Assembly (NCBI RefSeq): GCF_029436685.1
Contig: NZ_JAROCY010000001.1
Coordinates: 248,001 to 312,000, forward strand
Direction of reading: 5' to 3'
Source: Novosphingobium cyanobacteriorum
Lineage (GTDB): Bacteria > Pseudomonadota > Alphaproteobacteria > Sphingomonadales > Sphingomonadaceae
DNA: 64,000 bases
Shown here: in pieces, positions 34,197 through 44,175 of the stretch
Position numbering within the stretch: position 1 is the stretch's first letter
How the letters are laid out: each line of letters opens with the position of its first letter
The notes under the pieces: model-generated
The model's input: only the letters and a program-made list of their open reading frames with translations
Told to the model about the DNA's origin: nothing
Databases searched by the model: none
Position numbers and translations under genes: made by a program

Positions 34197-37004
34197 ATGA
34201 CCAATCGGGGTATTGTCGCGCACCGCCTTGGCGGTTCGCTTGTAGCATTGACCGTGGCACTGGCCGCGGCGCCTGCCGTTGCGCAGGAAGCGGCGCAGCA
34301 GGCACAGGATGCAGCGGCTGCTGCTCCGGCCGACGAAGGTGGGATCGTGGTGACCGGCATCCGTGCATCGCTGAACGCATCGGCCTCGATCAAGCGCATT
34401 TCACCCTCCATCGTGGAAGCGGTTTCGGCCGAGGACATCGGCAAGCTGCCCGACGTTTCGATCGCGGATTCGCTTGCACGCCTGCCGGGCGTGACCTCGC
34501 AGCGTCTGGAAGGGCGCGACCAGCGCCTGTCGATCCGTGGCCTTGGCCCCGATTTTTCCACGACGCTGCTGAACGGGCGCGAGCAGGTGACCGTGGGTGA
34601 CAACCGCGGCGTGGAATACGACCAGTATCCGGCCGAGTTCTTCAAGAACGTGGTGGTCTACAAGGCGGCGAACCCATCGCTGGTGGCGGCGGGCATCGCC
34701 GGCACGGTGGACCTGCGCATGCTGCGGCCACTGGCCCAGCGCGACCGCATCGTGGCGGTGCAGGTGCGCGGCCAGATGAACGGCATGAAGAAGCTGAACC
34801 CCGACGGCAGCCGCTATGGCTATCGCGCTTCGGCGACGTATGTCGACAAGTTCGCCGACGACACCTTCGGCATCGCCATCGGCGTTTCGGCCACGGACGC
34901 GCCTTCGCAGAACGAGCGCTACAACGCCTGGGGCTTCCCCAATTCGACCGCGACCGGTGGCGCGCTGCTGCTGGGTGGTGCCAAGCCCTATGTCCAGTCG
35001 AACAAGCTGCAGCGCTATGGCGCGGTGGCGACGCTGGAATACCAGCCGAGCGACAATTTCCATTCGACGCTCGACGTGCTCTATTCCAAGTTCAAGGAAA
35101 CGCAGCGCCTGCGCGGCATCGAATTCCCGATCGCGCCGGACTGGGGTTCGGGCGCAACGGTGCAGCCGGGCTACACCGTCGAGAACGGGCTGGTGACCAA
35201 TGCCACGCTGACCAACATCCACGCGGTGCAGCGCAACGACTACAACAAGCGTGACGCCGACAACTTCTCGGTGGGCTGGAACAACGTGATCGGGATCGGG
35301 GAGAAGACCCACCTGACCATCGACGCCAGCTACAGCCACGCCAAGCGCACCGACTTCCTGCTGGAGACCTATACCGGCACGGGCTACGGCGCGACCGGTC
35401 CGGCTGACACGATCCACATCAGCGCCAATCCCAACGGCACGTTCGATATCGTGCCGACGCTGGACTATGCCGACGACACGCTGTTCGGCATCACCGACCC
35501 GCGCGGATGGGGCTATAACGGCACGAGCGCCGTGGTGCAGGCGGGCTTCCTCAACCGGCCGAGCTTCAAGGACGACCTTGCCTCGCTGCGGGCAAGCCTC
35601 GACGGCGAGATCAGCAATGCCGGTCCGATTGCGGGCTGGGAAGTGGGCGTGAACTACAGCCACCGCAAGAAGACCTCGGCCTTCAAGTCGTACTTCCTGT
35701 GCCCGGATGGCGCCGGCACCAACTGCACGGTGGCGAGCGGGACGACCCAGTTCGCGCCGATCCCGCAGGAAGCGATCGTCGGTTCGGTGCCGCTGGGTTA
35801 CCTCGGCGTGCCCTCGATGCTCGCGCTGAACCCGGTGTACCTCTACAACAACGCGCTGAGCAGCGTTTACGACAACCGCCCGGTTTCGCTGGTGCGCGAC
35901 AACTCGGTGACCGAGAAGGTCTGGACCGGCTATGCCATGATCAAGCTGGACGGCGATCTTGGCGGGCGGAAGATCACCGGTGGCTTCGGCGTGCAAGCGG
36001 TGCATACCGACCAGAGCTCGGTCGGTTCGATCTCGAACTTCTCGAACGGCGTGGTCTCGATCATCCCGACCACCGGCGGCGACAAGTACTGGCGCGTTCT
36101 GCCCAGCGCGAACGTTTCGATCGAGGTGGCCAATTCCAGCTACCTGAAGCTGGCGACCTCGCTGACGATGGTGCGGCCGCGCCTCGATCAGGAGCGCGTG
36201 AACCAGGAGTTCGGCATCGATCCGACGCGGATTGAATCGACCGATCCGGCGTTCAGCGCGTTCACCTCGAACGGCGGCAACCCGCGCCTGCGGCCCTACC
36301 GCTCGTTCAACATCGACGGGTCGGTGGAGCACTACTTCAGCAAGGGCGGCTATGTCTCGGTGGCCGGCTACTTCAAGCGGCTGACCGACTATGTCGATCC
36401 GAGCGCGAGCTTCATCTTCGACTTCAAGGATGCCGCTTCGCTGCTTTCGCCTGCCGATCAGGCGCGGCTGGGCACCTCGCTGGGCCTGGTGAAGGCGCCG
36501 GACAACGGCGGCAAGGGCACGGTGAAGGGTGCGGAAATCACGCTGTCGATGCCGTTTGCGGAGTTCTCGCAGTCGCTTGACGGGTTCGGCTTCTTCGGCA
36601 GCGCTTCCTACACCAAGAGCAAGATCGAGCTGGCCAGCAATCCGGGCAATTCGATCACATTGCCGGGTCTTTCGGCCTGGGTGGGCAATGCCTCGCTCTA
36701 CTACGAAAAGCGTGGGTTCCAGGTGCGCGCCTCGTACCGCTATCGTTCGAAGTTCCTGGCCGAGGTGGCAGGCCTTTCCGCCAACCCGACCTATCGCACG
36801 GCAAAGGCGGAAGGCATCCTCGACGCGCAGATCGGCTATGAATTCCAGCCGGACTCCGCGCTGGCCGGCCTTTCCGTGATGTTCCAGGCGAAGAACCTGA
36901 CCGACCGTCCGTTCATCACCTACCAGAACGACGATCCGCGTCAGGTGATCGACTACCAGCGTTATGGACGCGACTACTACATCAGCCTCAACTACAAGTT
37001 CTGA
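34197..37004 (+). CDS. TonB-dependent receptor for alpha-glucans / maltodextrin
   Basis: The 935-residue receptor has a signal peptide (LGGSLVALTVALAAAPAVAQ, cleavage about residue 30), a TonB-box-like EGGIVVTGIRASLNASASIK, a plug with VEAVSAEDIGKLPDVSIADS and RLSIRGLGPDFSTTLLNGRE, and a barrel ending YYISLNYKF. The GIRASL...IK...VEAVSAEDIGKLPD form is that of the sugar-type receptors found with glycoside hydrolases. Start ATG 34197 is preferred; GGGAGAG lies 12 bases before it, and a GTG at 34185 is the alternative. It leads an operon with a halogenase and three hydrolases. Confidence 0.94.
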   Translation: MTNRGIVAHRLGGSLVALTVALAAAPAVAQEAAQQAQDAAAAAPADEGGIVVTGIRASLNASASIKRISPSIVEAVSAEDIGKLPDVSIADSLARLPGVTSQRLEGRDQRLSIRGLGPDFSTTLLNGREQVTVGDNRGVEYDQYPAEFFKNVVVYKAANPSLVAAGIAGTVDLRMLRPLAQRDRIVAVQVRGQMNGMKKLNPDGSRYGYRASATYVDKFADDTFGIAIGVSATDAPSQNERYNAWGFPNSTATGGALLLGGAKPYVQSNKLQRYGAVATLEYQPSDNFHSTLDVLYSKFKETQRLRGIEFPIAPDWGSGATVQPGYTVENGLVTNATLTNIHAVQRNDYNKRDADNFSVGWNNVIGIGEKTHLTIDASYSHAKRTDFLLETYTGTGYGATGPADTIHISANPNGTFDIVPTLDYADDTLFGITDPRGWGYNGTSAVVQAGFLNRPSFKDDLASLRASLDGEISNAGPIAGWEVGVNYSHRKKTSAFKSYFLCPDGAGTNCTVASGTTQFAPIPQEAIVGSVPLGYLGVPSMLALNPVYLYNNALSSVYDNRPVSLVRDNSVTEKVWTGYAMIKLDGDLGGRKITGGFGVQAVHTDQSSVGSISNFSNGVVSIIPTTGGDKYWRVLPSANVSIEVANSSYLKLATSLTMVRPRLDQERVNQEFGIDPTRIESTDPAFSAFTSNGGNPRLRPYRSFNIDGSVEHYFSKGGYVSVAGYFKRLTDYVDPSASFIFDFKDAASLLSPADQARLGTSLGLVKAPDNGGKGTVKGAEITLSMPFAEFSQSLDGFGFFGSASYTKSKIELASNPGNSITLPGLSAWVGNASLYYEKRGFQVRASYRYRSKFLAEVAGLSANPTYRTAKAEGILDAQIGYEFQPDSALAGLSVMFQAKNLTDRPFITYQNDDPRQVIDYQRYGRDYYISLNYKF

Positions 37005-37081
37005 GGTCGGGTCGCACGGCCGGGTAGCGGTTACGCACCGCCGCCCGGCCGCCTGATCCGGTGAATGTGGGAGAGCTGGCC

Positions 37082-38599
37082 GTGACAGAAGCATCGCCAT
37101 TATCGATCGTCATCGTGGGAGGTGGGACCGCCGGCTGGATGACGGCGGCTGCATTCGGCCACTTCCTGGGCCCCGGCTTTACCGTGCGCCTGATCGAATC
37201 CGAACAGATCGGCACGATCGGGGTGGGCGAAGCGACGATCCCGCAGATCCGCATGTTCAACGATGCGCTGGGGATCGACGAGAACCAGTTCATCCGCGAG
37301 ACGCAGGCGACGTTCAAGCTGGGCATCGAATTCGTGGGCTGGCTGCGGCCCGGCAGCCATTACATGCACGCCTTTGGCGATGTGGGACGGCCGATCGGAC
37401 TGTGCGGGTTCCAGCATTACTGGTCGCGCGCCAGGCGGCTCGGCTTTGGCGGTCCGACCCACGATTACTGCCTTAACGACATTGCCGGCAAGCAGAACCG
37501 GATGCACCGTGGGGCACCGCTGACGGCGCGCAACGTGCCGGAGATGCCGCATGCCTTCCATTTCGACGCGGGGTTTTATGCCGCGTTCCTGCGCCGCTTT
37601 GCCGAAGCGCGCGGGGTGGTGCGGACCGAGGGACGGATCGACGAGGTCCTGCGCGATGGCGAGCAGGGGAACGTGACCGGCGTACGCCTGCAATCGGGCG
37701 AGGTCGTGACCGGGGACCTGTTCATCGACTGTTCGGGCATGCGGGCGCTGCTGATGTCGGCGCTCGGCGTGGGGTACGAGGACTGGACGCACTGGCTGCC
37801 GTGCGACCGTGCGCTGGCGGTGCCGAGTGGGCGGGTGGAGGACTTCACGCCCTATACCCGGTCCACCGCCCACGATGCCGGGTGGCAGTGGCGCATCCCG
37901 CTGCAGCATCGCACCGGCAATGGCCGCGTCTATTGCAGCAGCTTCGTTTCCGACGACGACGCGGCGGCCAGCCTGTTGGCGCATCTCGACGCGCCAGCGC
38001 TGGACGATCCACGCCCGATCCGTTTCACCACCGGCCGACGCCGCGAAGCATGGAGCCACAACGTTATCGCAGTCGGGCTTTCGAGCGGGTTTCTGGAGCC
38101 GCTTGAATCGACTTCTATCCACCTGATCCAGTCGGCCATTTCGCGCATCCTGAAGTTCATGCCCGGCAGGGTGCAGGCGCAGGCGGACCGAGACGAGTAC
38201 AACCGCCAGTTCACCTTCGAGATGGAGCGCATCCGCGACTTCATCGTGCTGCACTACCACCTGAACGCGCGCGACGAACCGTTCTGGCGGGCCTGCCGCG
38301 AAATGGCGCTGCCCGACAGCCTGACCCACCGCATCGAGCTGTTCCGCGCCAACGGCCACATCTTCCGCGACGCGGACGAACTGTTCAGTGAGGTTGCGTG
38401 GTTCCAGGTGATGGCGGGGCAGGGCATCGTGCCTGCCGGCAGCCATGCGCTGGCCGAGGCGATCCCCGAGACTGACCTGAAGGACTACATGGCAGCCCTG
38501 AACCAACTCTATAGCCGGGAGGCGGGCCGGTATCCCAGCCACGCCGACTACATCGCCCGCCATTGCGCCGCCCGTCCGCTTGATGCGGTGCCGGCATGA
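37082..38599 (+). CDS. Flavin-dependent (tryptophan-halogenase-like) halogenase in a glucan operon
   Basis: The 505-residue enzyme has the FAD motif VIVGGGTAGWMTAAAF (GxGxxG at residues 13-18), IGVGEATIP, the halogenase lysine Lys79 in TFKLGIEFVGW, and the WxWxIP block at residues 268-273. All three are the accepted signature of flavin-dependent halogenases that chlorinate or brominate an electron-rich ring. GTG 37082 is chosen because GGGAGAG lies six bases before it; GTG 37061 is the alternative. Its stop overlaps the amylase start by four bases, so it is co-translated with sugar enzymes. The real substrate in such loci is unknown. Confidence 0.93.
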   Translation: MTEASPLSIVIVGGGTAGWMTAAAFGHFLGPGFTVRLIESEQIGTIGVGEATIPQIRMFNDALGIDENQFIRETQATFKLGIEFVGWLRPGSHYMHAFGDVGRPIGLCGFQHYWSRARRLGFGGPTHDYCLNDIAGKQNRMHRGAPLTARNVPEMPHAFHFDAGFYAAFLRRFAEARGVVRTEGRIDEVLRDGEQGNVTGVRLQSGEVVTGDLFIDCSGMRALLMSALGVGYEDWTHWLPCDRALAVPSGRVEDFTPYTRSTAHDAGWQWRIPLQHRTGNGRVYCSSFVSDDDAAASLLAHLDAPALDDPRPIRFTTGRRREAWSHNVIAVGLSSGFLEPLESTSIHLIQSAISRILKFMPGRVQAQADRDEYNRQFTFEMERIRDFIVLHYHLNARDEPFWRACREMALPDSLTHRIELFRANGHIFRDADELFSEVAWFQVMAGQGIVPAGSHALAEAIPETDLKDYMAALNQLYSREAGRYPSHADYIARHCAARPLDAVPA

Positions 38600-40422
38600 A
38601 GATGCGCTCCCTCCTGCTCCCGGTGCTGTTCGCCTGCCAATCCCTCCCGGCAGTCGCTGAACCGTACCGGGAGCGACCCGCTGCGGGTGAGACGGTGTAC
38701 TTCGTGCTGCCCGACCGCTTCGAGAACGGGGACAAGGCCAACGACACCGGCGGGCTGAAAGGGGACAGGCTGCAGACCGGGTTCGACCCCACATCCAAGG
38801 CTTTCTACAACGGCGGCGACATCAAAGGGCTGATGTCGCGGCTCGACTATATTCAGGGGCTTGGGGCGACGGCGATCTGGGTGGGGCCGATCTTCAAGAA
38901 CAAGCCGGTGCAGGGCGCGCCGGGGCAGGAAAGCGGCGGATACCACGGATACTGGATCACCGATTTCACGCAGGTCGATCCGCACTTCGGCACCAATGCC
39001 GACTTCAGGAAGCTGGTCGATGCGGCACATGCGCGGGGCATGAAGGTCTACATGGACATCGTGGCCAACCACACGGCCGATGTGATCCAGTATCGCGAAG
39101 GGGCGGCCAGCGGCTTTGCCTATCGCAGCAGGGCCGACTATCCCTATTCGCGGAAGGGCGGACTTGGCGGCAAGGCGATCAATCCGGGATTTGCGGGCGA
39201 CCAGATTTCAACCGATGCGAACTTTGCCAGGCTGACCGATCCGACCTGGGCCTATACGCCCTATGTCCCCAAGGGCGAGGAACACGCCAAGGTTCCGGAC
39301 TGGCTGAACGATCCCTTGGTTTACCACAACCGGGGCAATACGACGTTTTCCGGAGAGAACAGCCAGTTCGGTGACTTCGTGGGGCTGGATGACCTGTTCA
39401 CCGAGAGCCCCCGCGTGCGGCAGGGCATGATCGCAATCTACGCCAAGTGGATCGACGACTTTGGCGTGGACGGGTTCCGCATCGATACGGCGCGCCATGT
39501 CGATTCCGGGTTCTGGCAGGCGTTCGTGCCGGCGATGCAGGCTGAAGCCAGAAAGCGCGGCATTCCCAACTTCCACATCTTTGGCGAGGTGGCGCGGGAG
39601 AACCCTGACAACGGTTTCATCGCACAGTTCACGCGCCGCGACGGCTATCCGGCAGTGCTGGACTTTGCCTTCCATGCATCGGTCCGCGCGGTTCTGGGAG
39701 CCGGGCAGGGCACCGAGGTGCTGGCGCAACTGTTTGACGGCGACGTGCTCTACAAGGGCGGAGAGAAGGCGGCGATGGCCATGCCGACCTTCATCGGAAA
39801 CCATGATATCGGCCGCTTTTCCACACTGGTGCGCCATGATCGACCGGGCATTTCAGATAAGGAGTTGCTTGAGCGGGTCGCGCTCGGCCACGTGATGCTG
39901 ATGACGCTGCGCGGTTCACCGGTGATCTATTATGGCGACGAGCAGGGCTTCGTGGGCGATGGCAACGACCAGGACGCGCGCGAGGACATGTTTGCCAGCC
40001 AGGTGGCAAGCTATAACGACAACCGCCTGATCGGTACGACCAAGACGACCGCCACCGCCAGCTTTGCCACCGATCATCCGCTTTATCGCCTGATCTCCTC
40101 GCTTGCCACGTTGCGCAAGGCGCATCCGGCACTGATCAGCGGCCGCCAGGTGACACGCGGCTATTCGGACAAGCCGGGGCTGTTCAGTGTATCGCGGTTC
40201 GATCCGGCTACGGGCATGGAATACCTGATCGCCTTCAATACGAGTGACCAGCCACTGCATGCGGCCAGCGTCATCGGTGGCCGGGTCACTGCATTGCAAT
40301 CGTTGTTCGGTAACTGCCCGGCGCAGGTTTCGGCACCGGGTTCCGTTATACTCGATCTTCCTCCGTTCGGCAGCGCCGTCTGCCGGGCTGTCTCCTCCCC
40401 AGACAAGCACGCAGGCCAATGA
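38596..40422 (+). CDS. Secreted GH13 alpha-amylase-family hydrolase
   Basis: The 608-residue enzyme has a signal peptide (about residues 1-21) so it should act in the periplasm. The GH13 triad is present: nucleophile Asp297 in GVDGFRIDTARH, acid/base Glu331 in HIFGEVARE, and Asp404 in FIGNHDIGRF. DIVANHTAD is conserved region I. The extended N-terminal portion and YYGDEQGFVGDGNDQDARED suggest the cyclomaltodextrinase-like or maltodextrin-cleaving alpha-amylases found in Bacteroidetes and sphingomonads. It probably shortens imported maltodextrin. It overlaps both neighbours in ATGA junctions. Confidence 0.93.
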   Translation: MKMRSLLLPVLFACQSLPAVAEPYRERPAAGETVYFVLPDRFENGDKANDTGGLKGDRLQTGFDPTSKAFYNGGDIKGLMSRLDYIQGLGATAIWVGPIFKNKPVQGAPGQESGGYHGYWITDFTQVDPHFGTNADFRKLVDAAHARGMKVYMDIVANHTADVIQYREGAASGFAYRSRADYPYSRKGGLGGKAINPGFAGDQISTDANFARLTDPTWAYTPYVPKGEEHAKVPDWLNDPLVYHNRGNTTFSGENSQFGDFVGLDDLFTESPRVRQGMIAIYAKWIDDFGVDGFRIDTARHVDSGFWQAFVPAMQAEARKRGIPNFHIFGEVARENPDNGFIAQFTRRDGYPAVLDFAFHASVRAVLGAGQGTEVLAQLFDGDVLYKGGEKAAMAMPTFIGNHDIGRFSTLVRHDRPGISDKELLERVALGHVMLMTLRGSPVIYYGDEQGFVGDGNDQDAREDMFASQVASYNDNRLIGTTKTTATASFATDHPLYRLISSLATLRKAHPALISGRQVTRGYSDKPGLFSVSRFDPATGMEYLIAFNTSDQPLHAASVIGGRVTALQSLFGNCPAQVSAPGSVILDLPPFGSAVCRAVSSPDKHAGQ

Positions 40423-42053
40423 CCCGATCCTCCCCGATGAAAATTGCCCCCAAGGCCGAGCCGGCTGAAACGCCGTGGTGGCGAGGCGCAACGATCTACC
40501 AGATCTATCCCCGCAGTTTCTGCGATTCCAATGGCGATGGGATCGGCGACCTGCCGGGCATCACTTCGCGGCTTGAGCATGTGGCGCGGCTGGGCGCGGA
40601 CGCGATCTGGATCTCGCCGTTCTTCAAGAGCCCGATGGACGATTTCGGATATGACGTGTCAGACTATTGCGACGTCGATCCGATCTTCGGCACGCTTGAG
40701 GACTTCGACGCGCTGGTGAAGCGGGCCCACGAACTGGGGCTGAAGGTCACCATCGATCAGGTCTATGCCCACACATCGGAACAGCATCCGTGGTTTGTGG
40801 AAAGCCGTCAGTCGAAGGACAACGCCAAGGCGGACTGGTATGTCTGGGCCGATCCGAAGCCGGACGGCTCACCTCCTTCCAACTGGCAATCAGTGTTCGG
40901 CGGGCCGGCGTGGAAGTGGGATGCGCGGCGCTGCCAGTATTACCTGCACAACTTTCTTTCCAGCCAGCCGCAGATGAACGCGCACAATCCCGATGTGCAG
41001 GAAGCGCTGCTGGGGGTGATGCAGTTCTGGCTGGACCGGGGCGTTGACGGGTTCCGCATCGATGCGCTGAACTTCCTGATGCATGACCCGACGCTGCGCG
41101 ACAATCCGCCCGCGCCCTATGACGGGCGGCGACGGACGCGGCCCTTCGACTACCAGCTGAAGATCTACAACCAGTCGCACCCCGATATCGTGAAGTTCAT
41201 CGAGCGGATCCGTGGCCTTTGTGACCGGTATGGCGCGGTGTTCACCGTGGCCGAAGTGGGCGGCGACCTGGCCGAGACCGAGATGAAGGAGTTCACGGCC
41301 GGGGAGGGCCGGCTGAACAGCGCCTATGGCTTCGATTTCCTCTATGCGCCTGCGATCACGCCCGCGCTGGTGGAAAGCGTGCTGGCCAAGTGGCCCGACG
41401 AGGACGGCCTCGGCTGGCCAAGCTGGGCCTTCGAAAACCACGATGCGCCGCGTGCCCTGTCGCGCTGGTGCGCTCCGGAACAGGTGGATGCCTTTGCGCG
41501 GATGAAGGCGGTGCTGTTCGCTTCGCTGCGTGGCAACATCATCGTCTACCAAGGCGAGGAACTGGGCCTGACGCAGGTGGACATCCCGTTCGAGCAGCTG
41601 CAGGACCCGGAGGCGATCGCCAACTGGCCGCTGACCCTGTCTCGCGACGGAGCGCGGACGCCGTTGCCGTGGGCGGCGCAGGCGGGAGAGGGTGGCTTTA
41701 CCGACGGCGCGCCGTGGCTGCCGCTGGGCGAAGAGAACCTGGCCCGCGCGGTGGACCGGCAGGAAGCCGATCCCGCATCGGTCCTGAACCTGACCACGCA
41801 GCTCATCACGCTGCGGCGTGACCATCCGGCATTGCGCCGGGGCTCGTTCGACGTGTTGCTGGTGGATGAGGCGCGCCTGGTCGTACGGCGGCAGGCCGAG
41901 GGTGAGAGTGTGCTCGCCCTGCTCAACATGGGCGGTGTCGCCGCCGAATGGCCCGCTGCCATGCCGATGAAGGGCAAGGTGCTGGCAAGCGTCAACGGGG
42001 CCGAATTCGGCCACCTGCCGCCGTTTGCGGCGATGATCGTTCAGGATGGATAG
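40419..42053 (+). CDS. Cytoplasmic GH13 alpha-glucosidase
   Basis: The 544-residue enzyme has no signal peptide and begins ETPWWRGATIYQIYPRSFCD, the form of the oligo-1,6-glucosidase/alpha-glucosidase (GH13_23-like) group. The triad is Asp215 (GVDGFRIDALNF), Glu279 (FTVAEVGG) and Asp342 (FENHDAPR). VYQGEELGLTQVD is conserved near the C-terminus. It should release glucose from maltose or short dextrins in the cytosol, feeding the glucokinase encoded downstream. ATG 40419 overlaps the amylase stop; ATG 40437 is possible. Confidence 0.93.
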   Translation: MTRSSPMKIAPKAEPAETPWWRGATIYQIYPRSFCDSNGDGIGDLPGITSRLEHVARLGADAIWISPFFKSPMDDFGYDVSDYCDVDPIFGTLEDFDALVKRAHELGLKVTIDQVYAHTSEQHPWFVESRQSKDNAKADWYVWADPKPDGSPPSNWQSVFGGPAWKWDARRCQYYLHNFLSSQPQMNAHNPDVQEALLGVMQFWLDRGVDGFRIDALNFLMHDPTLRDNPPAPYDGRRRTRPFDYQLKIYNQSHPDIVKFIERIRGLCDRYGAVFTVAEVGGDLAETEMKEFTAGEGRLNSAYGFDFLYAPAITPALVESVLAKWPDEDGLGWPSWAFENHDAPRALSRWCAPEQVDAFARMKAVLFASLRGNIIVYQGEELGLTQVDIPFEQLQDPEAIANWPLTLSRDGARTPLPWAAQAGEGGFTDGAPWLPLGEENLARAVDRQEADPASVLNLTTQLITLRRDHPALRRGSFDVLLVDEARLVVRRQAEGESVLALLNMGGVAAEWPAAMPMKGKVLASVNGAEFGHLPPFAAMIVQDG

Positions 42054-42057
42054 ACCC

Positions 42058-44118
42058 ATGCGCATTTCTGCCGGTTTCACAGCGCCGCTGGCGCTGGCGC
42101 TTTCCTGCGCCCTGCTTCCGCAAGCATCGCTGGCGCAGGAGGCGGCGAAGGTGACCGCCGCTTCGCCCGATGGATCGATGGTGCTGACGGTCACGACCGA
42201 CGCCGACGGGCGCCCCACCTACAGCCTGAGCCGCAAGGGCAAGCTGCTGGTGGGCGCATCGTCGCTCGGCTTCATTCTGGCAGACGGGCCGACCATGGTG
42301 CGCGGCAACCGCATCGTCGGTTCAGACATCGGCAGCGGCAAGGAGACGTGGGAGCAGCCGTGGGGTGAGCGGCGCTTCGTGACCGACGAGCACAACGATC
42401 TGGTGGTGAAGTTCGAGCAGGTGCCCGAATGGGGCGGGCGGCGCATGAACGTGCGCTTCCGCCTGTTCAACAACGGCTTCGGCTTCCGCTATGAACTGCC
42501 CGAGCAGGCGGCGATGAAGACCATGAAGATCGCCGACGAGCTGAGCGAGTTCGCGCTGACGCAGAACGGCAGCGCGTGGTGGATCCCCGGCGGCGAATGG
42601 AACCGGTATGAGCAGGTGTACCAGAAGACGCCGATCGATGGCGTTTCCACCGCGCACACGCCGATCACCATGAAGCTGGACGATGGCACGCACATCGCCA
42701 TCCACGAAGCCGCACTGGTGGATTACTCCGGCATGTGGCTGAAGCGGATCACCGGGACCACGTTCCGCTCAACACTTTCGCCTTCGCCCAACGGGCCGAA
42801 GGTGGTGCGCGACCTGCCGTTCAACACGCCGTGGCGCACGATGCGGATTGCCGACAACGCGGCCGGTCTGGTGGAGAACGATCTGGAGCTGAACCTGAAC
42901 GAGCCGAACAAGCTGGGCGATGTCAGCTGGTTCAAGCCGATGAAGTACATCGGCATCTGGTGGGGCATGATCAGGGGCGACTGGACCTGGGCCGAAGGGC
43001 CCAAGCATGGCGCCACCACCGAACGGACCAAGCAATACATGGACTTTGCCGCCAGGCACCACTTCGGGGGCGTGCTGGTGGAAGGCTGGGACAAGGGCTG
43101 GAACGGCAACTGGTTCGGCAATGGCAAGGACTTCAGCTATACCCAGGCCACGCCGGATTTCGATCTGAAGGCGGTGACCGCCTATGGCGCGAAGAAGGGC
43201 GTTCAGCTGATCGGCCACCATGAGACTGGCGGCAACATCGCCAACTATGAGGCGCAGCTGGACGATGCGATGAAGCTCTATGCTTCGCTGGGCGTGCATG
43301 CGGTGAAGACCGGGTATGTCGCCGATGCAGGGGGCATCCTGACACCGGGGGATGGCCCGGGCACCTATCGCATGGAGTATCACGACGGGCAGCGGCAGGT
43401 GGAGCATCACCTGAAGGTGGTGGAAACGGCGGCGAAATACCGCATCGCCATCAATGCGCACGAGCCGGTGAAGGATACCGGCCTGCGCCGCACCTATCCC
43501 AACTGGATCGACCGGGAAGGCGCGCGGGGCATGGAATACAACGCGTGGGGGCAGTTCGCCAACGGGCCCAGCCACGAACCGACGCTGGTCTATACCCGCA
43601 TGCTGTCAGGCCCGATGGACTTCACTCCGGGCGTGCTGAGCCTGGAGGGCGCGAACCAGGTGCCGCTGGCCTCCACGCTGGCCAAGCAGCTGGGGCTTTA
43701 TCTCGCGCTCTATTCACCGATCCAGATGGCGGCGGATTTCATCGAGAACCTTGAGGCGCATCCGAGGGAACTTGCCTTCATCGAGCAGGTGCCGGCCGAC
43801 TGGGCGGAAAGCCACCTGATCGCCGGCGAAGTGGGCGAATATGCGATCTTTGCCCGCAAGGACCGCAACAGCGCCGACTGGTATATGGGCGGGGTGAACG
43901 ACGCTACTGCGCGCGACCTTGCGCTGAAGCTCGATTTCCTTGATCCCGGCATGACCTATACCGCCACGATCTGGAAGGATGGCGAAGGCGCCACTTACGC
44001 CACGCAGGCACGCCACCGCATCGCCTATGAAACGCGCAAGGTGAGGAAGGGCGATGTCATCCCGTTGTGGCTGGCGCCCGGCGGGGGTGCGGCGGTGCGA
44101 CTGCATCCGGGGAAATAA
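42058..44118 (+). CDS. Secreted GH97 alpha-glucosidase, inverting (SusB-like) type
   Basis: The 686-residue enzyme has a signal peptide (about residues 1-26), an N-terminal beta-sandwich and a (beta/alpha)8 domain. Three Glu motifs are seen: Glu389 in GHHETGGN, Glu469 in INAHEPVKDTG and Glu493 in RGMEYNAWG. The 24-residue gap between the last two equals that between the SusB Glu508 and Glu532, which supports the inverting subgroup with Glu bases; retaining members have an Asp nucleophile instead. It would trim glucose from maltodextrin ends in the periplasm. ATG 42058 is preferred over ATG 42046. Confidence 0.93.
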   Translation: MRISAGFTAPLALALSCALLPQASLAQEAAKVTAASPDGSMVLTVTTDADGRPTYSLSRKGKLLVGASSLGFILADGPTMVRGNRIVGSDIGSGKETWEQPWGERRFVTDEHNDLVVKFEQVPEWGGRRMNVRFRLFNNGFGFRYELPEQAAMKTMKIADELSEFALTQNGSAWWIPGGEWNRYEQVYQKTPIDGVSTAHTPITMKLDDGTHIAIHEAALVDYSGMWLKRITGTTFRSTLSPSPNGPKVVRDLPFNTPWRTMRIADNAAGLVENDLELNLNEPNKLGDVSWFKPMKYIGIWWGMIRGDWTWAEGPKHGATTERTKQYMDFAARHHFGGVLVEGWDKGWNGNWFGNGKDFSYTQATPDFDLKAVTAYGAKKGVQLIGHHETGGNIANYEAQLDDAMKLYASLGVHAVKTGYVADAGGILTPGDGPGTYRMEYHDGQRQVEHHLKVVETAAKYRIAINAHEPVKDTGLRRTYPNWIDREGARGMEYNAWGQFANGPSHEPTLVYTRMLSGPMDFTPGVLSLEGANQVPLASTLAKQLGLYLALYSPIQMAADFIENLEAHPRELAFIEQVPADWAESHLIAGEVGEYAIFARKDRNSADWYMGGVNDATARDLALKLDFLDPGMTYTATIWKDGEGATYATQARHRIAYETRKVRKGDVIPLWLAPGGGAAVRLHPGK

Positions 44119-44175
44119 CAAGCCGCCTGCGGGTTGCCCTCGTGCATGGTGCAGTGCAAAACCGGGCCTCGGATT

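Noticed and set aside
34401-37100. A very long open frame (899 codons) antisense to the glucan TonB receptor
   Set aside because: Its translation is rich in Arg, His and Val without domain structure, it mirrors the codon bias of the receptor, and it starts outside any promoter-like context. Such antisense frames are common in GC-rich DNA.
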